Assembly: GCA_048814795.1 (NCBI GenBank) | Contig: CP184673.1 | Span: forward strand, 1,302,001-1,366,000 | Direction of reading: 5' to 3' | Length of the DNA stretch: 64,000 nt | DNA from: Thermatribacter sp048814795 | Lineage (GTDB): Bacteria; Atribacterota; Atribacteria; Atribacterales; Thermatribacteraceae | Shown here: positions 1 to 8,598 of the stretch, piece by piece | Layout: every line of letters starts with the position of its first letter | Numbering within the stretch: position 1 is the first letter of the stretch | Notes under the pieces: generated by a model | Seen by the model: only the letters and a program-made list of their open reading frames with translations | Database searches by the model: none | What the model was told of the DNA's origin: nothing | Translations under genes and position numbers: made by a program

Positions 1-85
1 GGAATTCGTCTACCTCTTCTTTGTTGTAACCTCGAAAGGCAGTTCCGAATTCTATCTGTAAAAAATCTTCAGGCTTCAAAGACAT
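1..85 (-). CDS. divIVA: DivIVA-family protein, N-terminal fragment (runs off the window)
   Basis: Only the first 28 codons lie in the window; the gene continues past base 1. The visible peptide contains the DivIVA N-terminal signature: a Leu-x-Pro-x-Asp start, then FRGY, then a KEEVDEF-type segment. In the family this region forms the membrane-curvature-sensing end that directs septum or pole proteins. The ATG is 5 bp after the proC stop and a GAGGAG ribosome site lies in the proC tail. Its place at the end of an ftsZ-yggS-proC string matches the Gram-positive ylm/divIVA arrangement. Too short to exclude another DivIVA-domain protein. Confidence 0.8.
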   Translation of the reverse strand, partial: MSLKPEDFLQIEFGTAFRGYNKEEVDEF

Positions 86-90
86 TTGGT

Positions 91-903
91 TCACTCCTCA
101 GGGGTTAAGCTCTTGGCTCGGTTAAACGACGCTTCAAGAGCTTTCATAACTGTGCTTTTAAGCTTACCTTCTTCAAGAACTTGCAATCCAAAAATAGTTG
201 TACCTGCTGGAGAAGCAACTTGATTTCGAAATTCTCCAGGATGGAGGGCTTTCTTTTTCAAAAGCAATGCCGAGCCCAGTACGGTTTGAATGGCCACTTT
301 GAGGCTCTTCTCCCACGGTATTCCCAACTTCACTCCTCCGTCCATCATTGCTTCTATAAAAAGGGCCACAAAAGCGGGGGCACTTCCACTCAAAGCAGTA
401 AGTAAGTCGATTTCAGCCTCCTGGGTTTCAAAAACCCACCCCAGTGATGCCAAGAGAAACAACAGATCCTCTTTGGATTCTTGAGGAATGTTTTCTGAAA
501 ATACTACTGGTACAACTGCTTCTCCAACCTCAGCACAGAGGTTGGGCATTATACGCACATATCCCCTGGCTCCCGGTAGTACTTCGTTAATTTTGTTTAT
601 GCTGGTTCCTGCAAGAAGAGAAATTATGACGCTGTTAGCTGGATTTTTGAGTATTGGCACAACTGAAGGTAAATCCTTAGGCTTGACAACCAGGAATATA
701 AAACGGTATTGATTTCCATCAAGCGGTGGCTTTGGGGTTTTCAGACCAAAACGTTGAGCCAGTGCTTCTGCTCTGGAGGATACTTTGTCGTAAAGATGAA
801 ACTCCATTTTTTTATGCCATCCATCACTGCACAATCCTTCTACTAAAGCGTTACTCATATTTCCACAGCCTATGAAAAGGATTTTTTGAACGGGCTGGTT
901 CAT
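91..903 (-). CDS. proC: Pyrroline-5-carboxylate reductase
   Basis: This 270-aa enzyme reduces 1-pyrroline-5-carboxylate to L-proline with NAD(P)H, in the cytoplasm. The N-terminus has the Rossmann dinucleotide motif FIGCGNM (about residues 10-16). The C-terminal half has the conserved SGSAPAFV and PAGTT segments of the ProC dimerisation/active-site domain. Length is normal. The ATG overlaps the yggS stop as ATGA and is preceded by a strong AAGGAG site. In many bacteria proC sits beside yggS downstream of ftsZ, as here. Confidence 0.96.
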   Translation of the reverse strand: MNQPVQKILFIGCGNMSNALVEGLCSDGWHKKMEFHLYDKVSSRAEALAQRFGLKTPKPPLDGNQYRFIFLVVKPKDLPSVVPILKNPANSVIISLLAGTSINKINEVLPGARGYVRIMPNLCAEVGEAVVPVVFSENIPQESKEDLLFLLASLGWVFETQEAEIDLLTALSGSAPAFVALFIEAMMDGGVKLGIPWEKSLKVAIQTVLGSALLLKKKALHPGEFRNQVASPAGTTIFGLQVLEEGKLKSTVMKALEASFNRAKSLTPEE

Positions 904-1616
904 CTGGAAATACTCCTTTCCCCGAAAATTGCTCTACCCAAACGTACCATTGTTGCACCTTCTTCTATAGCAATTTCAAAATCCTCACTCATACCCATTG
1001 AAAGCTCGCGTAAATAAGCACCAGGTATTTTGAGTGCATTTATAGCTTCTTTCAGCTCCCAAAGCCTGCGGAAGACCCGACGCGTTTCTTGCTCGTTTAC
1101 CGGATAAGGGCCTATAGTCATCAATCCCTGGATGTCCAGTTCTGGATACTTGGTTGTTTCTTCTATAAGAGGGGCCAGGTCTTCTTCACTAACTCCACCT
1201 TGGGTTTCCTTGCCAGTTAAATTTACCTGAACCAGAACCGGTAAACTTTTTTTGACGTTCATTTGGAGAGCCTGAGCATGTATTGTTTGTGCCAATTTTA
1301 TTCTATCAAGAGAATGAAGATAATGGAAGTGCAATAACATCTGCTTAACTTTGTTGGTTTGGAGTTGTCCCACAAAGTGCAATTCGATTTTTTGTAGAGG
1401 TAAAAAGGGTATTTTTTGAAGTGCTTCCTGAATCCTGTTTTCTCCTATTCTCGATATACCACATTCGATTGCTTCTTTTATCTTTTCTGGGCCTTGGCCC
1501 TTAGTAATTGCTATGATTTTTATCTCTTTTTCGTTTCTACCTGTTTTATGGCAAATTTTTGAGATTTTTTCAAAAATTTTTTCCAGGTTTTCTCTTATTG
1601 ATGAGGGTGCATTCAA
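900..1616 (-). CDS. yggS: YggS/PLPBP pyridoxal-phosphate homeostasis protein
   Basis: A 238-aa PLP-binding single-domain TIM-barrel protein thought to buffer free PLP. Family hallmarks are the ITKG lysine region near residue 38, IGENRIQEA, HFVGQLQTNK, and the C-terminal SMGMSEDFE and RLGRAIFG phosphate-binding segments. The start is TTG overlapping the upstream stop as TTGA, supported by a strong GGAGGTGA site six bases before it. Gene order ftsZ / radical SAM / yggS / proC / divIVA. It has no known catalytic reaction. Confidence 0.95.
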   Translation of the reverse strand: MNAPSSIRENLEKIFEKISKICHKTGRNEKEIKIIAITKGQGPEKIKEAIECGISRIGENRIQEALQKIPFLPLQKIELHFVGQLQTNKVKQMLLHFHYLHSLDRIKLAQTIHAQALQMNVKKSLPVLVQVNLTGKETQGGVSEEDLAPLIEETTKYPELDIQGLMTIGPYPVNEQETRRVFRRLWELKEAINALKIPGAYLRELSMGMSEDFEIAIEEGATMVRLGRAIFGERSISR

Positions 1617-3265
1617 GCTGACTCACCTCCGTTCCCGCAGGGTACAGTAATTGATGTTTTGGGTGTAGATTGCCAGGAAGAGAAACTGACTGTTTGCCAG
1701 GGCTTGAGTCCTTCTTTCCAGGGGTTACGTGTCCACTCTTTAATATCTCTCTGTAGCTCTTTAAGCAGGTCGCGCCAGTGACCCAAGGACAGAGGATGAC
1801 CATAGTTGAGTAACTCAGGTAGCTTTTCAGCAAGTTTTCGATCTCCTCTGGAGAGAATGAGCTGCACAAAGGAAAGCCTGGGGCTCTCTCCGGCGAAGTT
1901 TATTTTTAATTTTTGCAACCCCCTTTTAAAGGTTTCTCCTTCTCTTAACCATTTTTCAAGACTCGAAGTTTCCAGGTTTTCAAAAGGAGTATGGGGTTTA
2001 GGTACCAGAAAGCTGTAGGAAACCGAGAGTAGTTCCTTCTTTTTGGTAACAGCGATGATCTTACTCAAAAAGGCAAGATGTTTTTGTGGAGAGAGCATTG
2101 GGTGCCCTAAAAGAAAATACAATTTTATTTTAAATTTTTTCTCTAAAAGTTCCTTGAGCAGGTCCAGCCACTCCTGATTACTGAGATTCTTACCCAAAAA
2201 CCTTCTACCTTCTTCATCCCCGCATTCTGGAGCAAGAGTGAGAGTTTCATGTTTTAAGGACGAAAGAAGAGCAAGCAGTCCCCTTTTTTTATAGAGCATT
2301 GAAGCACTGAGGGACGAAGTAGTTACCTTTGCTTTTCTCTGAGACAAAAAGTCCAGGATTTCCTCAATTTGAGGATGTCCAAGAATATCTGAGCCAACCA
2401 GGCCTATTTTGTTGGTGAACTGTAACCCATATTCGAGGCTCTGTTTGATTTGATCTAAATTTCTGTATCTTACGGGAGCGTAAATTCTGCTTACTGCACA
2501 AAACTTGCAGGCGTATTTACATCCTCTGCTTACTTCCACCAGGAAAGTGTTTTTGAAACAACTACAAGGAGTGTAGATAAAGCTGTGTGTCTGGAAGTGG
2601 TCGACATTAGCCTTTTGGGCTTCTATGGGTAAAGAACGGTCTTTGTTCTTTACATTAAAGTTTATTATAAAATTTCCTTCATATACTGGTTCGATGAGTT
2701 CAGGTATGTAGACACCAGGTAGTTGAGCTAATTTCAGTTTGGTTTCCCCCCTATCTTTTCTATCTTCGCGGTTGGAGAGGGCATCCTTCAAAGAGTCGAG
2801 AACTTGGGGAAAGATTTCTTCGGCTTCCCCGATGATTAGGAAATCCGCGAAAGGAGCAAATATTTCTGGATTCAAAGAGGGTGCTATGCCACCAAAAACA
2901 ACCCAGGGGTCGTGGTTGGTTCTTTCTTTAAAAAAAGGGGGAATACCCGATACTTTAAGCATTTCTATTGCTTTGAGCAGGTTTACTTCAAAAGGTACTG
3001 AGAATCCCACCAGGTCAAAGTTGGTTAAGGGTATCCCTTTTTCTAAGGAGCGGGGCAAAGTTTCTAAAAAAGCTCTTTCTACTCTCCATTCAGGTACTTG
3101 ATATACGCTATGTAACAGTGCCTGGAAACCCAAATTAGCCATACCTAGAGAATATTCTCCAGGAAAACAAAGGACAAAAGAAAAAGCCCCGCCTTTAGAA
3201 TTAAGATTGATGCCTGCTTCTTTTTCAATGCAGGGCAAAATCTTTTCTCTGGGAGTATGAGACAT
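1613..3265 (-). CDS. B12-binding-type radical SAM protein of unknown substrate
   Basis: A 550-aa protein. The N-terminal ~200 residues resemble the cobalamin-binding-like Rossmann domain of the rSAM family often annotated TIGR03960 (GEYSLGMANLG, FGGIAPSLNPE, IIGEAEE). A radical SAM barrel follows with the cluster motif CKYACKFC near residue 250. It lacks the DUF2344 partner domain sometimes fused to this family. The substrate is unknown; relatives are thought to modify RNA or proteins, which is an inference. It starts 11 bp after the ftsZ stop and overlaps yggS, so it is co-transcribed with division genes. The ribosome site is weak. Confidence 0.85.
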   Translation of the reverse strand: MSHTPREKILPCIEKEAGINLNSKGGAFSFVLCFPGEYSLGMANLGFQALLHSVYQVPEWRVERAFLETLPRSLEKGIPLTNFDLVGFSVPFEVNLLKAIEMLKVSGIPPFFKERTNHDPWVVFGGIAPSLNPEIFAPFADFLIIGEAEEIFPQVLDSLKDALSNREDRKDRGETKLKLAQLPGVYIPELIEPVYEGNFIINFNVKNKDRSLPIEAQKANVDHFQTHSFIYTPCSCFKNTFLVEVSRGCKYACKFCAVSRIYAPVRYRNLDQIKQSLEYGLQFTNKIGLVGSDILGHPQIEEILDFLSQRKAKVTTSSLSASMLYKKRGLLALLSSLKHETLTLAPECGDEEGRRFLGKNLSNQEWLDLLKELLEKKFKIKLYFLLGHPMLSPQKHLAFLSKIIAVTKKKELLSVSYSFLVPKPHTPFENLETSSLEKWLREGETFKRGLQKLKINFAGESPRLSFVQLILSRGDRKLAEKLPELLNYGHPLSLGHWRDLLKELQRDIKEWTRNPWKEGLKPWQTVSFSSWQSTPKTSITVPCGNGGESA

Positions 3266-3276
3266 GTTAAATTTAA

Positions 3277-4329
3277 TTAACTTTGCTTTCTCCAGAAGGC
3301 TGGTACATCAAGGTCATCTGGCGAAAAAGTTGTAGTATCAGGCCTTTCCCTTTTCTCGGTTTCTTTCTTTTGCTGGTCAAAACCAGTAGCAATTACAGTA
3401 ACCCTTACTTCTTCTCTTATTCTCTCGTCAATTACTGCCCCAAAAATGATGTGTGCTTCTTCAGAGGCCGCCTTAGTAATTATATCAGCAGCTTGCTTTA
3501 CTTCGAATAAGCCCAGGTTGGTTCCTCCAGTAATATTGAAAAGAATACCCTTTGCACCCTCAAACGAAGATTCGAGCAGAGGGCTACGAACAGCATTTTG
3601 GGCTGCTTCTTTGGCTCTGCCTTCTCCGGTTCCCTTACCAATACCCATTAAAGAGGTTCCTGCGTTACTCATGATTTCCCTTACATCGGCAAAATCAAGG
3701 TTTATCAAACCTGGGGTGTTGATTAAATCCGAAATACTTTTTACTCCCTGCAGTAGTACTTCATCAGCCATTTGAAACGCTTCGATCACTGAAGTAGAAT
3801 GATCCGCTATTTCCAGGAGTTTATCATTGGGAATAACAATAAGCGCATCCACCACTTTACGCAAATTTTCTATCCCTTCATGAGCCTGGCGGTTTCTTTT
3901 TCCTCCCTCAAAGGTGAAAGGCTTGGTGACTACTGCTACAGTAAGGATGCCCAGTTCTTTAGCGATGGAGGCTACTACTGGTGAAGCTCCGGTACCAGTG
4001 CCTCCTCCCATTCCTGCAGTTATAAATACCATGTCTGCTTCTTCGAGAAGTTCGTATATTCGTTCTCTGTCCTCTTCAGCAGCTTTCCTGCCGATCTCAG
4101 GATTGGCTCCGGCTCCAAGACCTCGGGTCAGTTTCTTGCCTATTTGTAGTTTAGTTTCGGCAAGAGAACGACTCAAGACCTGGGCGTCGGTGTTCATGGC
4201 CACAAATTGGACACCTTCGAGACCTGCTTCAATCATGCGGTTAATTGCGTTACCACCACCACCACCTATGCCGATGACTTTTATCTTAACGTTATTATCT
4301 TTTATCTTTTTGATTTTGGTGTTAGTCAT
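3277..4329 (-). CDS. ftsZ: Cell division GTPase FtsZ
   Basis: The tubulin-like GTPase that polymerises into the cytokinetic ring. The 350-aa form has the N-terminal GIGGGGGNA nucleotide loop, the tubulin signature GGGTGTGA, the NTDAQ and NLDFADV segments, and a C-terminal tail ending DVPAFWRKQ, a variant of the conserved peptide that binds FtsA and other partners. A GTG 15 bases upstream could extend it by 5 residues, but the ATG chosen has GGAGGAC at ideal spacing. It follows ftsA by 16 bp. The linker before the tail is short. Confidence 0.97.
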   Translation of the reverse strand: MTNTKIKKIKDNNVKIKVIGIGGGGGNAINRMIEAGLEGVQFVAMNTDAQVLSRSLAETKLQIGKKLTRGLGAGANPEIGRKAAEEDRERIYELLEEADMVFITAGMGGGTGTGASPVVASIAKELGILTVAVVTKPFTFEGGKRNRQAHEGIENLRKVVDALIVIPNDKLLEIADHSTSVIEAFQMADEVLLQGVKSISDLINTPGLINLDFADVREIMSNAGTSLMGIGKGTGEGRAKEAAQNAVRSPLLESSFEGAKGILFNITGGTNLGLFEVKQAADIITKAASEEAHIIFGAVIDERIREEVRVTVIATGFDQQKKETEKRERPDTTTFSPDDLDVPAFWRKQS

Positions 4330-4345
4330 AAGATTGTCCTCCACT

Positions 4346-5611
4346 TTATTCCAACATAAAGTAATCTTTTAGTTGCCTAAGGAATTTCTTGCCTTGATTT
4401 GCCTGGTGATGAAAAAAAAACTTGGTACTCTCTTGGGGAGAATCCAAAAGCATTCCTAACTGTAAAAGGCCACAAGCAGCAGCAAACATGGGATGGGATA
4501 AGGTTTGCACCATGCCGTCAAGGTTTGTGTTCTCCGGTATACCAATTCGAGTAGGCAAACCGGTGATGGCGCCCAGAAGGTCGCCAAAGCCCTCCAGAGC
4601 TGCTGTGCCTCCCGTAATTACCAATCCTCCTTTTAGAGACTTGTGAAGACCTGACTTGCGAATTTCCCTTGCTAAAAAAGCACCGATTTCTTTGGCTCTG
4701 GCTTCTATTATTTGGCACATGAGTTTTTTGCTTATGGATTGAAGGGAGGAACTTCCCAGGTCTCTTATTTCAACTGTATCTTCTTCGCCCAGGTGATGAC
4801 TAAAAGCACAACCGTGCTGGACCTTGATGGTTTCAGCTTCTTCTTTGGTAGTTCTCAAACCAATTGCCAGGTCTGAAGTGATGTGTTCTCCTCCCAGGGG
4901 TATTACAGCGGAGTATTTAATTACATCTCTGTGAAAGATTACTATGTCCGTTGTGCCCCCTCCAATATCAGCAAGCACTACGCCCATTTCTCGTTCGAGC
5001 GGCTTGAGGACAGAGACGGCAGAGGCCAGAGGCTGGAATACCAATTCAGAGACTTCTATCCCTGCTTCCTGAAAACTTTTTAAAAGGTTGTGATACTGGT
5101 TATCCATGATGCTTATTAAGTGAGCATAAACTTTGAGCCTGGTACCAATCATTCCTTGGGGATTGGTAATTCCCCTTTGTTCGTCAAGCTGATAGGTTTG
5201 AGGAAGCAAATGAATGACTTTTTTCCCCGCAAGGTCAACCTGGGCTTTGGCTCCCTGAACGACCTTTTCTATTTCTTTTGCGGTTACTTCTTTGGCAGTT
5301 TTGCTAAGCAGGATTTCGTTTTCAACATTAACCGAGTTCCAATAGCTACCCGCGGAACTAACCAAGAAAACCCCGGGTTCTTCCTGGGCTATTTCTTTTG
5401 CTAAGGAAATAGCTTCGCTTATTGCTCGAGAAGCTTTCTTGATGTCAATAATGTTTCCTTTGTTAATACCTTTGGCGCTGCTCAAACCTATGCCCAGTAT
5501 TTCTACGCCTTCCCGTTTTTTTCTACCGATGAGGGCACATATCTTGGTCGTTCCCACATCTATGGCACCAATTATTTGGTTGCTTTTATCTTTAAAGTTC
5601 CAGATTTTCAT
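4346..5611 (-). CDS. ftsA: Cell division protein FtsA
   Basis: An actin-fold ATPase that tethers FtsZ to the membrane; 421 aa. Visible motifs are the phosphate-1 loop AIDVGTTKICAL, the phosphate-2 segment ADIGGGTTDI and the adenosine motif ITGGTAALEG. The C-terminal end (KKFLRQLKDYF) is a basic-hydrophobic amphipathic helix, the expected membrane anchor. The 1C subdomain lies at about residues 85-165. Its ATG overlaps the ftsQ stop (ATGA), so it is translationally coupled. Confidence 0.96.
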   Translation of the reverse strand: MKIWNFKDKSNQIIGAIDVGTTKICALIGRKKREGVEILGIGLSSAKGINKGNIIDIKKASRAISEAISLAKEIAQEEPGVFLVSSAGSYWNSVNVENEILLSKTAKEVTAKEIEKVVQGAKAQVDLAGKKVIHLLPQTYQLDEQRGITNPQGMIGTRLKVYAHLISIMDNQYHNLLKSFQEAGIEVSELVFQPLASAVSVLKPLEREMGVVLADIGGGTTDIVIFHRDVIKYSAVIPLGGEHITSDLAIGLRTTKEEAETIKVQHGCAFSHHLGEEDTVEIRDLGSSSLQSISKKLMCQIIEARAKEIGAFLAREIRKSGLHKSLKGGLVITGGTAALEGFGDLLGAITGLPTRIGIPENTNLDGMVQTLSHPMFAAACGLLQLGMLLDSPQESTKFFFHHQANQGKKFLRQLKDYFMLE

Positions 5612-6323
5612 TTCTCTGCACTCGAAGGAATAACAAAAATTTCTTTGTCAGTACGTACATCGAAACCTCCAACTTGAATGGACTGAATTATAGCATCTCT
5701 AAGAACGGCTTCAAGAATCAAAGCTTTTTGCTCCAGGTTCTCAGCACTTTCGCATTTAATAAATATACCATTTTGAAGTTTTAAAATAAATAATTTCTCG
5801 GTTACGGCTTCGATTTCCGCAAGAGGATGCTGAAATTTTTCTTGCCAGATTCTGACTAATTCTAAAGATTCCCGAATCAGAGCATTTTCAAGTTTAGGAA
5901 GGCGAATCACAGGTTTTGGTGTCCCTTCGTGTTTGGGGCAGGTAATTTTTTGACCCTGCTCATCCACACAGAAAGATTGGTTCCCAACTCTCACCAGAGC
6001 AAAAGCCTTTCTCGGCTGTATTATTATTCTCAGGGTGTTGGGCAATACTTTCTCCACTCGGGCACTTTTAACTGTGGGAAGTAACTCAAGTTTTTTTTGA
6101 AGTTCCCAGCTTTTTATACAAAAAATGTTTGTTTCCTTCGGAATGTCAAGTGCGTTTGTTATGATTGCCGGGTTTTCAACACCTATTACTTCAATGTGTT
6201 TGATCTTAAAAATGTTGCTTCTAAAGAATATACTGAAACCAAAGAAGGCAACCAGTCCTATAAGGAGGTAAAAAAAAAGATATCCCTAAAAATAGAAAAT
6301 CTGTTTTTTGGAGTTAATCCCAT
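5608..6323 (-). CDS. ftsQ: Cell division protein FtsQ, interrupted by a frameshift at a T9 run
   Basis: FtsQ/DivIB links the early and late divisome. Translation from the ATG at 6323, which overlaps the murB end and has GGAG just before it, gives a basic cytoplasmic segment ending RDIFFF, then stops at 6258. The other frame continues from the same nine-T run (6270-6278) as a hydrophobic transmembrane helix, a POTRA-like segment (KHIEVIGV, then a GTG codon at 6057) and the FtsQ beta domain to 5608. One extra T would restore an intact ~238-aa protein of normal length. A slippery U-run also allows -1 frameshifting or transcript slippage. A gene finder reports only the 149-aa tail. Confidence 0.85.
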
Positions 6324-7240
6324 AGCTCCACTTCTCTTTCTAAAACCAAGTTTTCGCGCAAGTATATTTCTTCTTGCACCCATTCTATAAGATATCTTAT
6401 TTGGGAGGCGGTGGCTCCTCCCAGGTTAACTATAAAATTAGCGTGCTTTGGAGATATTTGGGCTTGACCGAGCCTGACGCCCTTTAGACCGTGTTTCTCT
6501 ATCAAAGAAGCAGCATATCCATTTTTTGGGTTTTTGAAAACACTTCCTGCACAAGGGAACTCAATGGGTTGAGTATGCTTACGTTTTAGAAAATAGGTGC
6601 GAATCCTGTTTTTAATCTCTTCCTGTTCGCCTGACTTTAAGTTTAAAGAAACTTTAACTATTATGACTTTGTTTTGCAAAGAACAGTAACGGTAATCAAA
6701 GCCGATTTCTTTCCGGTTAATTTTCAACACTTTCCCATCTTCATGCACTACCAGCAAGTTTTCCAAAAGTCCTGCTATTTCCTGCCCGAAACATCCTGCG
6801 TTATTAATAATTGCTCCTCCTATTGTACCTGGAATACCAACCAAAAATTCGCCACCGGTTAAACTTTCTTTAATGAAAAAATTTATCAATTTCTTAAGGG
6901 GCGTTCCTCCTCCACATTCTATACCAGATGGGCTTCTGTTGATTTTAGCGAACTCGCCTTCAAGCTTAATTATTATACCTTCAAAACCTTGATCTTTTGG
7001 TAATATGTTCGAACCATTGCCAATTACTTTCCAGTAAATTTCTCCTTCGTTTAGTAAACACAGGCACTTTATTAGTTGTGACAGATTAGCGGGTTTAATG
7101 ATGGCAAGTGCTTTACCCCCAACTCTCCAGGTAGTGTAATTCGCAAGCAAAGGTTCTTCAATTACCTCTATCCGATACCTTTTTAGTTCTCGAGCAACAT
7201 TTTGCCACTTTCTTTGCATATGGCGAAAGCTACTTTCCAT
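6314..7240 (-). CDS. murB: UDP-N-acetylenolpyruvoylglucosamine reductase MurB
   Basis: The flavoenzyme that reduces UDP-GlcNAc-enolpyruvate to UDP-MurNAc with NADPH. The 308-aa protein has the FAD-binding segments NYTTWRVGG, IGNGSN and GIPGTIGGA, and the C-terminal GSVFKNP with the catalytic Ser region, then SPKHANFIVN, characteristic of the type II enzymes of non-enteric bacteria. The start overlaps murC by 58 bp and has GGGGA upstream. A second ATG at 7219 would give a 301-aa protein with no clear ribosome site. It overlaps ftsQ at its 3' end. Confidence 0.95.
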   Translation of the reverse strand: MESSFRHMQRKWQNVARELKRYRIEVIEEPLLANYTTWRVGGKALAIIKPANLSQLIKCLCLLNEGEIYWKVIGNGSNILPKDQGFEGIIIKLEGEFAKINRSPSGIECGGGTPLKKLINFFIKESLTGGEFLVGIPGTIGGAIINNAGCFGQEIAGLLENLLVVHEDGKVLKINRKEIGFDYRYCSLQNKVIIVKVSLNLKSGEQEEIKNRIRTYFLKRKHTQPIEFPCAGSVFKNPKNGYAASLIEKHGLKGVRLGQAQISPKHANFIVNLGGATASQIRYLIEWVQEEIYLRENLVLEREVELWD

Positions 7241-8598
7241 ACGTCCCCTGCTCCCATAGTAATAAGAATATCACCGGGTTCTATAATTTTCATGCAGTAC
7301 TCGGTAGCTTCTTGGAAATCTTCAATCAGCTGGACTTTGGAATATCCCGCTTCAAGGAGCTCCTTTAAAATAAGCTCAGAAGAGATTCCTTCTATAGGTT
7401 CTTCTCCGGCAGAATAAATTGGTAATAGTACGACCTGATGTGTGTTTTGAAGGACCTGGGCCATTCTCTTGTAGAGTCTTTTAGTCCTTGTGAAGCGGTG
7501 AGGTTGGAATACCACCACTACTTTACCATGGGTTTGTTCCATAGCAGTTTTGATGACCGCTTCCATTTCTGTGGGGTGGTGTGCATAATCATCTAAAATA
7601 GTGACACCATCTATTTCTCCAACTTTTTGAAAACGCCTTTTCACGCCCTTAAAGGAAGCGAGTGCTTCCTTAATGAACTTCTGGTCTATCCCAAGCTCCA
7701 GAGTGGTTGCTATACAAGCCACAGAGTTGCTTACGTTATGCAAACCAGGGATGTTAAGGACAAATTCTCCTACTATTCCAGATGGAGTTTTTACCTGGAA
7801 GCGAAATCCATGGGGTTTTCTTTCCAGAATCTGGGCTTGGAAATCGACGTTGGGATTAGCTAAGCCGTATTTGAGGATTTTTGTATTGAATTTTTCTTTA
7901 ACGAGTATTTCCTGGATTTCAGGGCGGTCTCCGCATACTATCGCAAAGCCGTCGAGCTCTATTCTTTTCAAAAAGCTGACAAAGGCTTGACGTGTTTTTT
8001 CAAAGCTTCCATAATGGTCTATATGATCATCCTCTATGTTGGTTACTATTCCACAATAGGGTTTCAAATAAAGGAAAGATCCGTCGCTTTCATCAGTTTC
8101 AGTTACAAAGAAATCGCCACTACCGCTTTTGGCATTGCCTCCTATGTCTTCCAGCTCTCCCCCTATTACCACCGTGGGGTCCAGGTTTGCCCATTCCAGA
8201 ACCATAGAAATCATGGAGGTTGTAGTGGTTTTACCATGGGTTCCAGCAATGGCGATACTTTTCTTTTTACTGCAAAGCTGAGCAAGCAGATTGCCACGGT
8301 GGATAACCGGGAGATTTAACCTTCGCGCCTCTGCCAGTTCTTCGTTATTACTGGGAATTGCCGAAGAAACCACTATTGCTTCTTGCTGGCTTATTCTTTC
8401 CCTGGAGTGTCCTATAAAAACCTGAATTCCCTTCTTTCTCAAGCGATTAATAGCTTCGTTTTCCACTATGTCCGAACCACTTACCCGGTAGCCCATTTCG
8501 TGGGCTATAAAGGCCAGGGCGCTCATTCCTGTACCGCCAATACCTATGAAATAAAGGTTCTTGGGTAATTTAATAAAAGCATTTATCGGTTCATTCAA
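7183..8598 (-). CDS. murC: UDP-N-acetylmuramate--L-alanine ligase MurC
   Basis: ATP-dependent addition of L-Ala to UDP-MurNAc, the first Mur ligase. The 471-aa protein has the N-terminal Rossmann motif GIGGTGMSALA, the ATP loop GTHGKTTTTSM near residue 118, the TDESDGSFL segment and the DDYAHHPTE motif of the C-terminal domain. The start is TTG, overlapping the murG stop, supported by AAAGGAGG eight bases upstream. It precedes murB in a murG-murC-murB string. Confidence 0.97.
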   Translation of the reverse strand: MNEPINAFIKLPKNLYFIGIGGTGMSALAFIAHEMGYRVSGSDIVENEAINRLRKKGIQVFIGHSRERISQQEAIVVSSAIPSNNEELAEARRLNLPVIHRGNLLAQLCSKKKSIAIAGTHGKTTTTSMISMVLEWANLDPTVVIGGELEDIGGNAKSGSGDFFVTETDESDGSFLYLKPYCGIVTNIEDDHIDHYGSFEKTRQAFVSFLKRIELDGFAIVCGDRPEIQEILVKEKFNTKILKYGLANPNVDFQAQILERKPHGFRFQVKTPSGIVGEFVLNIPGLHNVSNSVACIATTLELGIDQKFIKEALASFKGVKRRFQKVGEIDGVTILDDYAHHPTEMEAVIKTAMEQTHGKVVVVFQPHRFTRTKRLYKRMAQVLQNTHQVVLLPIYSAGEEPIEGISSELILKELLEAGYSKVQLIEDFQEATEYCMKIIEPGDILITMGAGDVWKVAFAICKESGKMLLEN

